Positions 35,750 through 47,535 of a DNA stretch of 64,000 nucleotides are shown here, in pieces. Below the pieces are notes generated by a model that saw only the letters and a list, made by a program, of their open reading frames with translations, was not told the DNA's origin and did no database searches. This DNA is from Globicephala melas (lineage: Eukaryota; Chordata; Mammalia; Artiodactyla; Delphinidae), in assembly GCF_963455315.2 (NCBI RefSeq), contig NC_083319.1, positions 74,292,563 to 74,356,562 on the forward strand, given 5' to 3'. Each line of letters starts with the position of its first letter. Positions within the stretch are counted from its first letter, which is position 1. A program made the translations under genes and the position numbers.

Positions 35750-36530
35750 TGAGTTTTATCCATTCATTCTTTTATATAATATTTTGAAGCACTACTATGT
35801 ATTCTGGAGATCTAACAAAAGCCAAAAATAAAATAGACACATACCTGACTTATGAAGCTTATAGTCTAGTGTAGAGAAATAAATTAATCAAATGAAATCA
35901 CACAAATATATAAACTGTAATGAGTCCTACTAGGAAAAAGTATAGTAAATGTTGACAGAATACATCTGGAGAATCTGAGTAAGTCCAAAGATCAAAATGA
36001 CTCCCATGAGGAAAAGACAAATTGGCCAACATGTGAGACATGGAGAGGGGTTAACTAGGTCAAAGGGTGGGGAGAGAACTCCTGTATTGGGGGCTTAAGT
36101 TAACAGAGAACATGGGACATGTGAGGAATGAGACCACTGAGCTGGAACACAGAAAAAGAAGAGCGCAGAAGCAAAATACAATCCAGGGAATGAAGAAAGA
36201 AGCCAGATAATTTAAAGCATGGAGGTCCTGGCAAAGATTTTGTTTCTTACATTAATTCTTGAAGGGCTTTACATAGGAGAGACATTATTGAAATTGCATT
36301 TTTAAATGCTAACTCTGACTACTCCTAAACAATTAACTGGAGGGAGAGAGAAGTCATTGCCTGGAGAAGAATGGTGAGGCTCTTGTAGTTGGCTCAGTAA
36401 AGAGATGTGGTAGCTTAAACTAGGCTGATAATGAAAATGGAAAGAAGTAAATGGATTCAAGAGTTATAAAACAGGTTTATTTGCTTAAATTTGTTGGTGG
36501 ACTAGATATGGGGAACAAGAGATGGTGAGG
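35750..36530 (-). mobile_element. Antisense L2 LINE relic
   Basis: 'agcactactatgtattctgg', 'gacttatgaagcttatagtc' and 'tttttaaatgctaactctga' follow the antisense L2 order, parallel to the copies at 16-18 kb and 45.6-46.4 kb. No frame survives. Confidence 0.65.
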
Positions 36531-36944
36531 ACAGCTAAGCATTGACTGGGGTCAGAAGAAGGAAGAAAGAAAAAGTAACCCTAGGTATGATAGTACCACT
36601 GTAAGTTGACATCACACTCTGACTTCCTTCCACATGTCCTGGTTCTTCCAAGAAATCCTTACTGAGAGGGAGTAAAAGAAAGTACACGTAAACAAGCAAG
36701 GCACGGCCCTAGTAGACTGCCCTTCAGCGTTTTCTTCCACTAGATGGAAAGGTCATATGTGTGGAAAATTTGATGCTGTGGACAATTTTGTGAGTATGTG
36801 GATGCAGTTTATGGTAGCTTGCCTCCACGATTTCCCCCAAAGACCCTCACTCCCTTTTATAACATGGTCATATAGTCCCTCCCACACTCACAGAGGGCTG
36901 GCACCCATGTGACCAACAGAATATGGTGGAAGTGATGTGTTTCT
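36531..36944. other. No gene; possible old LTR scrap
   Basis: 'gtagcttgcctccacgattt' with 'acagagggctggcacccatg' (about 36812-36911) faintly recalls an old MaLR-type LTR. This was not secure enough to call separately. Confidence 0.35.
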
Positions 36945-37060
36945 TCAACTAATATTTATTGAACATACAGTATGTACCAGGCACTCTTAAAAGCCCTTAG
37001 GAATCAATAGTGAAATACTCAGTGAGTCAGTAAGGGTAGAAGAAGAAACAGTAACATTTC
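36945..37060 (-). mobile_element. L2 3' end (antisense)
   Basis: 'actaatatttattgaacata' and 'agtatgtaccaggcactctt' are the antisense L2 tail. Confidence 0.7.
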
Positions 37061-37159
37061 ATATTTTATTATGTGACAATTATAATGAAGGTATACATTG
37101 CTGAGGAAAACTGTAAAATTCTATGTGATCTTTAATACAAATAATATTTGTAGTCCACA

Positions 37160-37216
37160 TCCAGCATAATGCTCTGAACTTAGTAGGTACTGTAAATGTT
37201 GTATTGGATTGATTTA
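37160..37216 (+). mobile_element. L2/MIR 3' tail (sense)
   Basis: 'ctgaacttagtaggtactgt' and 'aaatgttgtattggattga' resemble the sense tail. Confidence 0.5.
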
Positions 37217-37589
37217 ACAATAGAGACTTTTCTATATTTATAACTTAATCAAAATAGGATTAAAAACAGGATGATTCTGTTCTACGTTGAATACTTGGCT
37301 TTGCATACTGCACTTCATTCACTTATGGCCTATGAAGCCATAACTATTTCACACCTAAATAGAATAAATGCAAGCCAGCCTGTACCTCTTATCTCAGGTT
37401 GATGACAGCACATTAGAACAGCAGTTAGTTTGGAACTAGTCAAGTATTTGTTCATATTTGAGCACAGATCACCCCTATCAGGCATTATGTTTGTTTTCCA
37501 AGGACTATTATTTGTTGACATGAACTTTTCTGAAAAAGGACAAGAATGATGATGGCAATTAGCATCGAGTAGGGGAATCAATAAAGGTA

Positions 37590-37603
37590 TCTCTCTCTCT
37601 CTC

Positions 37604-37649
<46 letters not shown>
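37590..37649. repeat. Compound (TC)n-(CA)n microsatellite
   Basis: A pure TC tract (37590-37607) is followed by a CA tract of about 20 units (37609-37649), the longest perfect simple repeat in the window. Such CA tracts are usually length-polymorphic. The minus-strand frame beginning 'MCVCVCVC' is produced by it. Confidence 0.97.
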
Positions 37650-37651
<2 letters not shown>

Positions 37652-37712
37652 CTTTTAAAATCTCACTAAAAGATTGCATTAACAAATAAACCATAAATAT
37701 TCTACATAGGTA

Positions 37713-37724
37713 AATCTGAGCAAG
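37713..37724. repeat. Left TSD of the L1 insertion
   Basis: 'aatctgagcaag', identical to 39437-39448. It fixes the 5' border of the L1 at 37725. Confidence 0.85.
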
Positions 37725-37725
37725 C

Positions 37726-38574
37726 TACAAAGCTACAGTAATCAAGACAGTATGGTACTGGCACAAAAACAGAAATATAGATCAATGGAACAGGATAGAA
37801 AGCCCAGAGATAAACCCACACACACATGGTCACCTTATCTTTGATAAAGGAGGCAATAATATACAGTGGAGAAAAGACAGCCTCTTCAATAAGTGGTGCT
37901 GGGAAAACTGGACAGGTACATGTAAAAGTATGAAATTAGATCACTCCCTAACACCATACACAAAAATAAACTCAAAATGGATTAAAGACCTAAATGTAAG
38001 TCCAGAAACTATCAAACTCTTAGAGGAAAACATAGGCAGAACGCTCTATGACATAAATCACAGCAAGATCCTTTTTGACCCACCTCCTAGAGAAAGGGAA
38101 ATAAAACCAAAAATAAACAAATGGGACCTAATGAAACTCAAAAGCTTATGCACAGCAAAGGAAACCATAAACAAGACCAAAAGACAACCCTCAGAATGGG
38201 AGAATATATTTGCAAATGAAGCAACTGACAAAGGATTAATCTCCAAAATATACAAGCAGCTCATGCAGCTCAATATCAGAAAAACAAACAAGCCAATCCA
38301 AAAATGGGCAGAAGACCTAAATAGACATTTCTCCAAAGAAGATATACCGATTGCCAACAAACACATGAAAGAATGCTCAACATCATTAATCATTAGAGAA
38401 ATGCAAATCAAAACTACAATGAGATATCATCTCACACCAGTCAGAATGGCCATCATCAAAAAATCTAGAAACAATAAACGCTGGAGAGGGTGTGGAGAAA
38501 AGGGAACCCTCTTGCACTGTTGGTGGGAATGTAAATTGATACAGCCACAGTATGGAGGTTCCTTAAAAAACTAA
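37726..38574 (+). pseudogene. L1 ORF2 C-terminal region, one open frame then frameshift
   Basis: The frame is open for 283 codons from the truncation point. The first methionine (37930) is internal. Recognisable stretches are 'HFSKEDIPIANKHMKECS', 'SLIIREMQIKTTMRYHLTPV' and the cysteine/histidine-rich end 'WRGCGEKGTLLHCWWECKL', which binds nucleic acid in ORF2p. The frame ends at a stop after 'GGSLKN' because about 10 bp normally following 'cagccac' seem to be missing (compared with my memory of L1). In an active L1, ORF2p is the endonuclease/reverse transcriptase. The catalytic domains are absent here, so the piece is inert. Its long open frame implies a fairly recent insertion. Confidence 0.85.
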
Positions 38575-39286
38575 AAATAGAACTACCGTACGACCCAGCA
38601 ATCCCACTACTGGGCATATACCCTGAGAAAACCATAATTCACAAAGAGTCATGTACCAAAATGTTCATCGCAGCTCTATTTACAGTAGCCAGGACATGGA
38701 AGCAACCTAAGTGTCCATAAACAAATGAATGGATAAAGAAGATGTGGCACATATATACAATGGAATATTACTCAGCCATAAAAAGAAACGAAATTGAGTT
38801 ATTTGTAGTGAGGCGGATGGACCTAGAGTCTGTCATACAGAGTGAAGTAAGTCAGAAAGAGAAAAACAAATATCGTATGCTAACACGTATATATGGAATC
38901 TAAGGAAAAAAAAAAAAAGGTCATGAAGTACCTAGGGGTAAGATGGGAATAAAGACACAGACCTACTAGAGCATGGACTTGAGGATATGGGGATGGGGAA
39001 GGGTAAGCTGTGACAAAGTCAGAGAGTGGCATGGACATATATACACTACCAAACGTAAAATAGATAGCTAGTGGGAAGCAGCCACATAGCACAGCGAGAT
39101 CAGCTCGGTGCTTTGTGACCACCTAGAGGGGTGGGATAGGGAGGGTGGGAGGGAGCGAGACGCAAGAGGGAAGAGATATGGGAACATACGTATATGTATA
39201 ACTGATTCACTTTGTTATAAAGCAGAAACTAACACACCATTGTAAAGCAATTATACGCCAATAAAGATGTTTAAAAAAAAAAAAAA

Positions 39287-39421
39287 GGAATTCCAGCCAT
39301 GACAGCAGTAATTTGCTAGCAGTTTAATTTCCACATTACATGTATGTATTTCCATCTATGTATGTATGTATGTATTTAAACTACAGGTTTACCGTTGTTA
39401 TTAAAGAACGTTTGTAACCCT
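39287..39421 (+). other. Transduced non-L1 segment
   Basis: It begins 'ggaattccagccatgacagc', contains a short TGTA repeat (39343-39376) and ends in an ATTAAA signal and A-run. It lies between the L1 A tail and the downstream TSD and should match DNA downstream of the source L1 elsewhere in the genome. Confidence 0.75.
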
Positions 39422-39436
39422 AAAAAAAACAATAAT

Positions 39437-39448
39437 AATCTGAGCAAG
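39437..39448. repeat. Right TSD of the L1 insertion
   Basis: 'aatctgagcaag', identical to 37713-37724. Confidence 0.85.
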
Positions 39449-40275
39449 TTAAACTGATTTCCTTAAATATATATCAAACTTAAAGGCTGATGAAATGTGC
39501 TGGACCCAATTTTACCAGTCAGTTCTAGCTTGGGAAATTAAACACATTTTGTACACAAAATACGCTTCATAGGATAAACCATAAGAAGGACAAGAAACCT
39601 AGAGTAGCAATGACTTGCAAAATGTTAAGTGGCTGGAAAAATAATGCAAGCAAAATTAATCTGTCCTTATTTTTAAGCAGTTAATAATGATCTGCATGAA
39701 GAGGTAGACAGGAATGTTTTAAATTAGGCATCAAATGGACAGTGAATTGAATGAGAATAAGGTGATATTAACAAATAATGGAAAGGTACCACTGGCTAAT
39801 ATATGGAATAACAACTCATCATGGAATCATAGACGTGAACCCTTTGTGTATGTGCAGGTAACCATGCCATACATGCTGCAATCTCTAGAGGGAGTGCGCA
39901 GACTGTGAGGAAGAATCCAGCAGAAAAAGTTAGCCAAAACATAATTTTTTAAGGCATTTTAAGTTAGAAAACAGCAGAATCTTGATACTGGTGAGGGTCC
40001 TGAGAACATCTCAAACATTCAAAAAGCGCCTAACTTTCTCATAAAATGCAGTAGAACAAGGCTTCTCTGGAGTTCATGTGTAAAGAGCGAATGCCACTCT
40101 GAGATGCAAAGAGTAGCCACATTCCCTCCTTCATTCACTAAGGACACACGCTCTAAATCTAGGGCCCATGACTCTAATTAGTGACTCAGTGAAGTGACAA
40201 ATTATATATAACCATATGTCATGCACCTTTGGGGTCATATACAAATAGTTTTACGAGTGAATCTTCAAAGTCACA
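39449..40275. other. No gene or clear repeat seen
   Basis: Unique-looking sequence. Confidence 0.4.
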
Positions 40276-40372
40276 TTACAATTTTCTGGTGTGCTTATTA
40301 AAATGCAAATTTCTAGGTTCAGGGACTCTATATTTTAACAAGCACCCTATATTATTTGGCTACAAGTATCCT
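40276..40372. mobile_element. MER5A-like hAT fragment
   Basis: 'gcttattaaaatgcaaattt' and 'ctatattttaacaagcaccc' match the internal and right part of MER5A. Terminal repeats are lost. Confidence 0.6.
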
Positions 40373-42554
40373 TCAGCCTACACAAGAGGTTAATACTAAG
40401 TGTGCCATTTTAAGGGGATACACTATATCTTGATCCAAGACAGCAAATAGAAAGATACGGTACCTCCAAGGATAACAGATTAGCAATTAAATTACATGTG
40501 AGCCGAAAACAAAAATAACATGTTGTACAATCAAGGCATTCCTGAAGGTTTTGGTGTAAATATAAGACAAGAAAAAGGACAGACCGACGGCCTCTCAAGT
40601 TTCTTTCTATGTCAGGATTTTCGTAATGGTAGCGATTATCCTGTAAGACAGTTCAAATTCTGTTGTTTTACCCTTTCAACTGAAAAGCAAAAATGCTTCA
40701 TAGTGTAATATAAGAAACCATCCTTTTTTAGCTGAAGAACAAGTAATAATTATAGTTCTACAGATTGAGTGGTAGGATTTCATCAATTACAAAAACCAAA
40801 CAGCCTGACTTATGATGACAGAGCGCGTAAACAAATCAACATACAGTTTTTGCTGTATGGACTATTCTTTAAAAGATGTATCGAGTAGGTACTTAGATAA
40901 ATGTCTTTTATTTTGTGGCTCCTCCAGTGGAACTGTTTCTGCTGTTAAAGAATATAAGCTTCACCAGCATTGCCTCCTGCATTGCCTACCTTGCTTCTCA
41001 ATAGCAGAGAGAAATCTGCTGTAACTTTGGGACTCAGTGGAAAATGAAGAAGCATTAACTACACTGGAGTAGATTATAACAATGTATAATCTCAATAGTT
41101 CTGCAGTATATGTGATTAAATCACAGTTACAACTGAGCAAAAGAAACCAAAGTAGGGAGAAATAAAATAAGGCCGAAATCTCTTAATATAAGATTGAGAA
41201 GACTCGCAGCTCAAAGCATACAATTTAATTGAAGAAAAGCAGTGTATTCCTTTAACACAACCTCACTTTGCTCATACCACTGTTTTAGGGAATGCTTTGA
41301 TTGCAGCACTATGTTAGCTAGGGCTGTTTTATCTTTCACCTTATAGAAATGACCCACCATAGCGATTCCCATTAGGCTGTTTGTCTAAAGATAGTACCAG
41401 CTGGAGGTGAAGCATTTCAAACCTGCTACTTCAGCTCATAGTAAGGTTGACCTGTGAGTGAGGTCTTTCTCACGGCTCTTCCCACAGAGCAGGCAGACTG
41501 AGTACCAGCCAAACAGCCAGAATCAGAACAGAATCCCAAGGCACTAATGCTAGCCTAAGTTATGCTGCTTATGTACTCCTGGAGTAGCAGGAGATGGAGG
41601 GACATGTCCAAGTCATCTAGGGAGAGGTCAAAGTTTCAAACACCAAGTGCCGAGGTCAAAGGCAGAATCTGAAGTGTAAGAAAGTGAAGATATTGGGTAC
41701 TTTCTTTAACAGACTGACTTTATCATTTCACTCTATCACCCCTTAGGAATTATAGGTATCAGTTAGAGGTCGAAGAACAAACTAAATTTTCTGAGTCCAG
41801 TTTAAAGACAACTTGTTAGCTATAGTATTCTCCCAGGGTTGGAAAGAAGCTTGATCATAAGGTCATTCACTAATCAGTCGTCTACACTCTAGAAAGCAGA
41901 GTCTTCACTGCTTTCCCAGAGCATCTTTTAGAATTAAAAATGATGTCTGAGGTTAACCTGGCATACCATCTTCAGTGACTCATACATTTTTTTTTAAAGT
42001 TGAAATACCAGGGTGTTCTAGCTGACTCAACGTAGGATCAAGATATTTAGTGGGAATCGAATGGAAAATCTGCTCTGAGATTCCTTAATGAACTTAATGA
42101 AAGGAACATAGATAGTAAAATCAGAATTTAGTCAGTTACTCTTGCTGTGACAAGGCTTACACTTAAAACCACACCACTTTATTCTCCATGCTTTCTGATT
42201 CTCATTCAAAAGTATTATGCAAAATAGAAAATAATAAAACATAACAAGGTTAAGATACTAGTCTATGCATGATTAAGAGATCAAACTGTAAAAAAAGAGA
42301 CAGCTATGGTCAAGCACAGAAATTTATCCAAATATCAAATAACATTAAAAAAATCAAACAAAGCCTTTCATCTGAATTTTTAGAATTCCTTAAAGCAGTA
42401 ATTGTCCTGTATCAGAAACCGAGAAGTCTCATAAAGGAATAATTTTAAGTAGCCAGCATTGCATATAAAGCTCCTGTCAACCTTAAGATTATAGATCAAA
42501 AACTAGAGGCAGGGGGAGGTTTTCCAGGTATTTCAGGAGACTATGGAGTTTCAT
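40373..42554. other. Repeat-poor stretch, no gene seen
   Basis: About 2.2 kb without a recognised repeat. Small frames at 40410-41024 show no domain. Confidence 0.4.
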
Positions 42555-42765
42555 GGAAAAAGCACTGTTCTCTAGAGCTCTGGACTGTTTTTTAGTTGTT
42601 TCAGCTCAGGTAAGCTCCTCTGAGCTTCAGGGTTTTTTTCATCCAAAAGGCAGAAATTATAAGAACCACTAACATATTTTTAGACCAATGTCGTGAAGGT
42701 GTAAGAGAAAAGTAAGGTATATAAAAGTGCTATAAAACTGAAAAGCACTGCACGAATATAAGCTG
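42555..42765 (+). mobile_element. MIR SINE (diverged)
   Basis: 'ggaaaaagcactgttctcta', 'cctctgagcttcagggtttt' and 'aagtgctataaaactgaaaa' follow sense MIR. Confidence 0.6.
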
Positions 42766-43275
42766 TTTTTACTTACCTGAGGAGACAGTCATATTTTCTG
42801 TGTCCTGCAGAACTCCTGCTGTTATTATCAAACAGTCTGGCTCCGATGACATCTTTGTTCTTCTAGTCATCACCTTCTTATCCTTTGACCACTTTATCCT
42901 TAGTCTGTCCACACAAGCAAATGTCATCCTCATTGGCACGCCTTCACAAACTAGTTAGGCTTCACAAGCCAAAATATACCAGCAGGTGATTCTATGAGAG
43001 GCTTATGTTTCTCTTGGAAAGTGATCTTGTCTCTGGTGGCTTCTGAGATACTGTGTCTTGTTGCTGGCTGGACTCCATGGTACACAGGAAACCTAAAGGT
43101 TGAGTTGGATCCTTCTCTGCCCCTCGATCAGTTCCACAGTCACAGACGTCTCTTCTGACCCCTAGCCAGCCATCTCAAAGTGATTGCCCAGAATCAAAAG
43201 ATATTCCACAGAGAGGCGTTGAAAAATTCAGTTTCTGTGAGGAAAAAACAATATTAGAGAATCAATTTTCTATGT
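42766..43275. other. No gene or clear repeat seen
   Basis: Unique-looking sequence. Confidence 0.4.
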
Positions 43276-43350
43276 CAATAATAACTCCAACTTCTTGAGC
43301 ACCTTCGGTGGGCCAGTCACTGTGATATTACACATGAGGCAGGATAATAA
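43276..43350 (-). mobile_element. MIR fragment (antisense, weak)
   Basis: 'tcaataataactccaacttc' followed by 'tgggccagtcactgtgatat' resembles antisense MIR. Confidence 0.45.
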
Positions 43351-44139
43351 TTTAAAGTATTACTTTAGGTGTTTCTTTCCCTGCATTTTGCCCCTTTTAA
43401 TGCTCACTTCTTCCAATCTTCATTCAAGGGATGAGGACAGAATTTTTCTTTGCTTTCTTCAAAAAGTTTGGGGAAGAGTGACTTGTATTCTGAACTTCCT
43501 CACCCACTAAACAAATAATGCTGGATGCTCCTGAGAGACACATGGGAAAAGGGTATTTGTACATATAGACTAAACATCTAGGAGAAGCAGGGTACTCTCC
43601 ATACCTTTGTCAGTAAAACATTTTCTTTGGCTTGAGTAAGAAGCAAAGGAAGAGAGAAAACTCCATGGATCCTGAGAGCAAAGAACACCTATTCCCTGGT
43701 TTTCAGCAACAAAAGACACAGGGCTAGAGGAAAGGGCACCTGGGATATGGGCCTCTAGAGAATGTCACCAAATACTCTACACTCAAGCTGGGCAATGAAG
43801 AGAGAATTAGAGAGCCCCGGGGTCTGAAAGGGCCACGCACACTGAGGCACTGGACGTCTCCAAGGCCACCTGGGTTAACCTATGACCTCAGACAACAGCT
43901 AACTCTCCCACCAAGACCAAAGAGCCAAAAATCTTACCACTGTATGATATTCTTAAACAGTGGATATTGCTCCCTAAAGAAAGGGAGAATAAAATTTCAG
44001 GTACAAATGGAATTGAGTTATCTTTGTATCTCTACTAGCCCAACAGAAGAAGGGTTCAGAGTCAGAAATTACCAGTTAAAGAAAATGAAGAAAGCTTGTT
44101 TTCTTCCACCCCTGGATTTATGGGTCTAGATTAATTCAC
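43351..44139. other. No gene or clear repeat seen
   Basis: Unique-looking. Frames of 61-71 residues are unrecognised. Confidence 0.4.
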
Positions 44140-44325
44140 ACTACATACTTAATGCCTCAATGAATCCCTATTACAGCATTATACATTAGGAATTACTCTT
44201 TCCCTTGCTATACATGAGAAGACCTAGATAGAGAATTTTAAGTAGCTTCTCAAGATAGCACAGCTGGTTTATGATGGTGCTGGGCTTTAGCCCTAAGGCT
44301 TTCTGACTCCAAAGCCATCTCATCT
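44140..44325 (-). mobile_element. MIR fragment (antisense)
   Basis: 'agcttctcaagatagcacag' and 'ctgggctttagccctaaggc' correspond to antisense MIR core and box B regions. Confidence 0.65.
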
Positions 44326-45312
44326 TCTATTCTATAGTACCTGTACCATGAGGTTGGGCAGCCTGGGCAAAATTCAGTTTTGGCCAAGTACACTACTGAT
44401 TCTTCTTAAAGGAAATATGAACCCGGAAGGTACTCTTGCTCCCTCATATTAGTACAAAGTGAAAAGAGATTTGGGGGGTTTTGGTCACAAAAGTAAACAC
44501 TACTAATCAATATAGCTCAAAAACATTTGCACTTGCCTTTTATAGCTGCAATTACAATTTTGAAACACTAACTAGATTTTTCATAGGCATTTTACATCCT
44601 AATTTCTCCACATGTGTGGGCCTGGGGGTGGTTCAGAAAGGACAAAACTCATGAGGGATGAAGCTCCTTCTGCAGTCATCAAGTAATTTTCTGAAGATTA
44701 GAGACTTGGCTGGTCTAAAGAAAACTTTGGCAAGACCCAGGAGCAGAGGAGGCAGCTGGGAATAGTTCATGGCTACTCCCAGGAGTTCCACCTGCATCAG
44801 AAGGAGGCTGGCACCAATGCTGCTGAAAGAGCTGCCAGTGGAGATTGGCACTTATGTACTGAGACCAAGGGGGAAACAAGTTGCAAGACAGTGTGCCAGC
44901 TGGAAAACTAGTGCCCTGCAAAAGGATGGAGATGAGCTCTCATGGAGGGTACTGAATAATAATTTCTAACATGTGCAAGGAAGGTTGATATGTGGACACG
45001 GGGGACTGGAAACAGATGCAGGGCAATAAGGCAATCAAGCAAAATGGAAGGCTAGAAGGAATGAAGAGAAACATGTCAGCCTTGATTGATTTAAAAAAAC
45101 TTAGTCAGTTAGCATAGTCCAGAAAGGGAGCCTGGTTTCGTTCATTTGGTATCAATCATATTAAATCATCGGGTAAGAAAAGGAAAGATGGAGAAATAAG
45201 ATCATTATGTAAGGAAGGGAAAGACAGTACACAAATACATGTTAACAAGCTGACTGATCTGATTTTAATCCAAGACCTGACACTTTAAAATGTACTCCCC
45301 AGCGCTAGCATC
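44326..45312. other. No gene or clear repeat seen
   Basis: Opposed frames at 44633-44969 have no recognisable domain. Confidence 0.4.
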
Positions 45313-45602
45313 ACCCCTCAGCTCCACCTCAGATCATCAGGCATTAGATTCTCATAAGGAGCGCGCAACCTAGATCCCTCGCATGCGCAGTTCACGGTAG
45401 AGTTCGCGCTCCTATGAGAACCTAATGCCGCCGCTGATCTGACAGGAGGCGGAGCTCAGGCGGTAATGCGAGTGATGGGGAGTGGCTGTAAATACAGATG
45501 AAGCTTTGCTCGCCGGCGCTCGTTCACCTCCTGCTGTGTGGCCCACTTCCTAACAGACCACAGACGGCTACCCGTCCATGGCCTGGGGGTTGGGGACCCC
45601 TG
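45313..45602 (+). mobile_element. hAT DNA transposon part with CpG-rich palindrome
   Basis: The right end 'gttggggacccctgg', with 'ctcctgctgtgtggcccact' before it, is a known terminal region of a mammalian hAT family (Charlie- or Zaphod-like, name not secure). The inner part is an imperfect inverted repeat: 45341-45365 pairs with 45405-45428 with one mismatch and one gap, and outer arms near 45315-45336 and 45435-45463 also pair. The left terminal repeat is missing. The segment is strikingly CpG-rich compared with its AT-rich surroundings. Confidence 0.75.
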
Positions 45603-45639
45603 GTTTAAAGATTAGAGTTGCACTGATCAAAAATGAAAT

Positions 45640-46440
45640 ACTTGGAGAGAAGTCTGAAAGGTAGAAATTAAGAGTTCAGTTTGAGATGGGTGAAGTTTCA
45701 GCTGTAGAAACGTCAAGTAAACAGTTGGCTGTACAATTGTGCAGTTCAGGAAGGAGTTTTGAGACTGGAGATACACATTTGGGAGTTACTGGCATTTGAA
45801 ATCGTTGGAATAGACGGATTCACTTATGAGGAAAACAAAGTAAAGGTCTGAGAACTTTCAGGGCACTCCAGCATTTAGTACTTGGAAAGATGAAAAGGAA
45901 AGAGCAAAGGAGACTGAGAGGGATTCCCTGTGAGGTAGAAGGAAAACCAGGAGAATGTGGCATCCTGGAAACCAAGGGTCTTTTGCTGCTGCTGGGTTAG
46001 TAGCATGAGAACTGAGAATGGAGTGCTGGGTTCAGCAATACAGCCAGTGCCTGACAACCTTGACATGAGCAGTCTTGGGGAGTAATGGGGATGAATGCTA
46101 AAATTAAGCAGTTTCAAGAAAGCCTGGAAGGAAAGGAAATGGAGTATAGACAACTCTTTCAAGGGATTTTGCCAAAAGAGGGATTAGAGAAATGGGGCTG
46201 TCTTTGGAGAGTGATGTGAGTCATGGGGATAGATTTTGTAAGTGGGATCCCACTTTATCAAAAGGGATAAGCTTGCTTACAGAAAGAGAAAGAAAACTGA
46301 TGGGGGGCAATTGCAAGAGTGAAGTCCTTGAGCAGAAGAGCAACCACGGGACACCTTATCCAACAGAAGGAACAGACCATGGAAAGCAGCTGGGGGTGAG
46401 GAGGTTTATTTTCACTACAACAGGAAAAAAGAGAGAGTGT
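45640..46440 (-). mobile_element. Antisense L2 LINE relic
   Basis: 'ttaagagttcagtttgagat', 'gggcactccagcatttagta' and 'atagacaactctttcaaggg' keep the antisense L2 order. Frames inside (45875-46530) are not genes. Confidence 0.7.
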
Positions 46441-46527
46441 TTGGGTGCAGATGCATGAACATTGGTAGATGTGGGTGTGTGAGCATACAGAAAGTTTCCT
46501 CCAATTCCTTGATTGAATTCTTAGCAT

Positions 46528-46590
46528 CATTCACAGTGCCTGGCATGTGGCAGGTGTTCAGAAAATTTACTAAATGGATGGATGTACATT
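46528..46590 (+). mobile_element. L2/MIR 3' tail (sense)
   Basis: 'ttcacagtgcctggcatgtg' followed by 'aatttactaaatggatggat'. Confidence 0.6.
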
Positions 46591-47195
46591 ATTAAATCTG
46601 ATTCCAAAGAGTTTCCTAAGAATAATGATCTGAGCAGGAGCTCGCCTGGCTTTTAGCTTAAACCTGCACTATAAAACAGAAGACAGTGAGAGGAAAAGAG
46701 AGAAGCTTTCCAAATAAGCTTTAAAGATTTACTTCATAACCTCCACCCCTCGCCTTTCCTTCTAAAACAAAGATGTGGATAGAAAGGTATGGGATGTTGT
46801 ACTTTTATTATAGAAGTAATTGGATATCTGTGACTCCTCTTACCCTCTCATAATATCTGCCGGATATAACTCTTGGCTTTCTCATTTTGGCTACATTCCC
46901 AGAACTGTATGTAAAGTGTTTTCCTGAAATATTGAAAAGGAGCCTACATTTTAAGTTCATCATCTCTTTGCCTGAAAAGTGGCTTATTCGCTTCCTGGTG
47001 AAATTGCATTTTGTGCGGGCTTTTCTCTTCCTTGACTATTAAAGTTAAAACTAGGAAACAGTAAGTTTCATACAAGCCAAGCATGTTGTGGTGGACAATA
47101 AAGAGATAGGAACATCAATAAGGAAAAGAAAATAAAGATGACAAGAATGTGTTTTTAATGTGAATTAATGGGAAGAGAGGGGATCCAATGTTCAA
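46591..47195. other. No gene or clear repeat seen
   Basis: Unique-looking sequence. Confidence 0.4.
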
Positions 47196-47535
47196 TGAGA
47201 TTCTACCAGGTGCTATGCTGTCTACATATATTATTTATATTTAGTCATCTCATACACATGCACACACACCTGGAAGGTAGGTATTATTCATGTTACAAAA
47301 AATGGAACAGAAGTTTGAGGTTTAAAAAACCAGTATTTCCACTTTTTAGGTAGATTATTATATACCAGATCTATTGCTAAGTACTTCAAATGCATCATCT
47401 GCTTCCATTTTTAAATAACCTTGAAAGGCAAATATTTTTACTCCATCTTAGAAGATGAGAAAACTGGAGCATTAAGAGGTTTAATGATAGGCTTAAGTTA
47501 ACACAACTACAGGGGCTCAATCCTAGTTGTTGGAG
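47196..47535 (-). mobile_element. Two adjacent antisense MIR fragments
   Basis: The first is about 47196-47330 ('accaggtgctatgctgtcta', 'aaggtaggtattattcatgt'). The second is about 47350-47535 ('ttgctaagtacttcaaatgc', 'agaagatgagaaaactggag'). The repeated order of the same landmarks shows two copies. Confidence 0.7.

Larger units (their letters stand above)
37725..39436 (+). mobile_element. 5'-truncated L1 carrying a 3' transduction
   Basis: The L1 begins within ORF2 ('gctacagtaatcaagacagt') and runs through the ORF2 C-terminal part and 3' UTR to AATAAA (39260-39265) and a first A tail (39273-39286). It does not stop there: 135 bp of non-L1 sequence follow (39287-39421), with an ATTAAA signal (39400-39405) and a second A-rich tail (39422-39436). 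Only then comes the TSD 'aatctgagcaag', identical to the one in front of the L1. The simplest reading is read-through past the weak L1 signal in the source copy and retrotransposition of L1 plus flank. Confidence 0.85.

Noticed and set aside
38058..38411. 117-residue minus-strand frame
   Set aside because: Shadow of the L1 ORF2 frame on the + strand.
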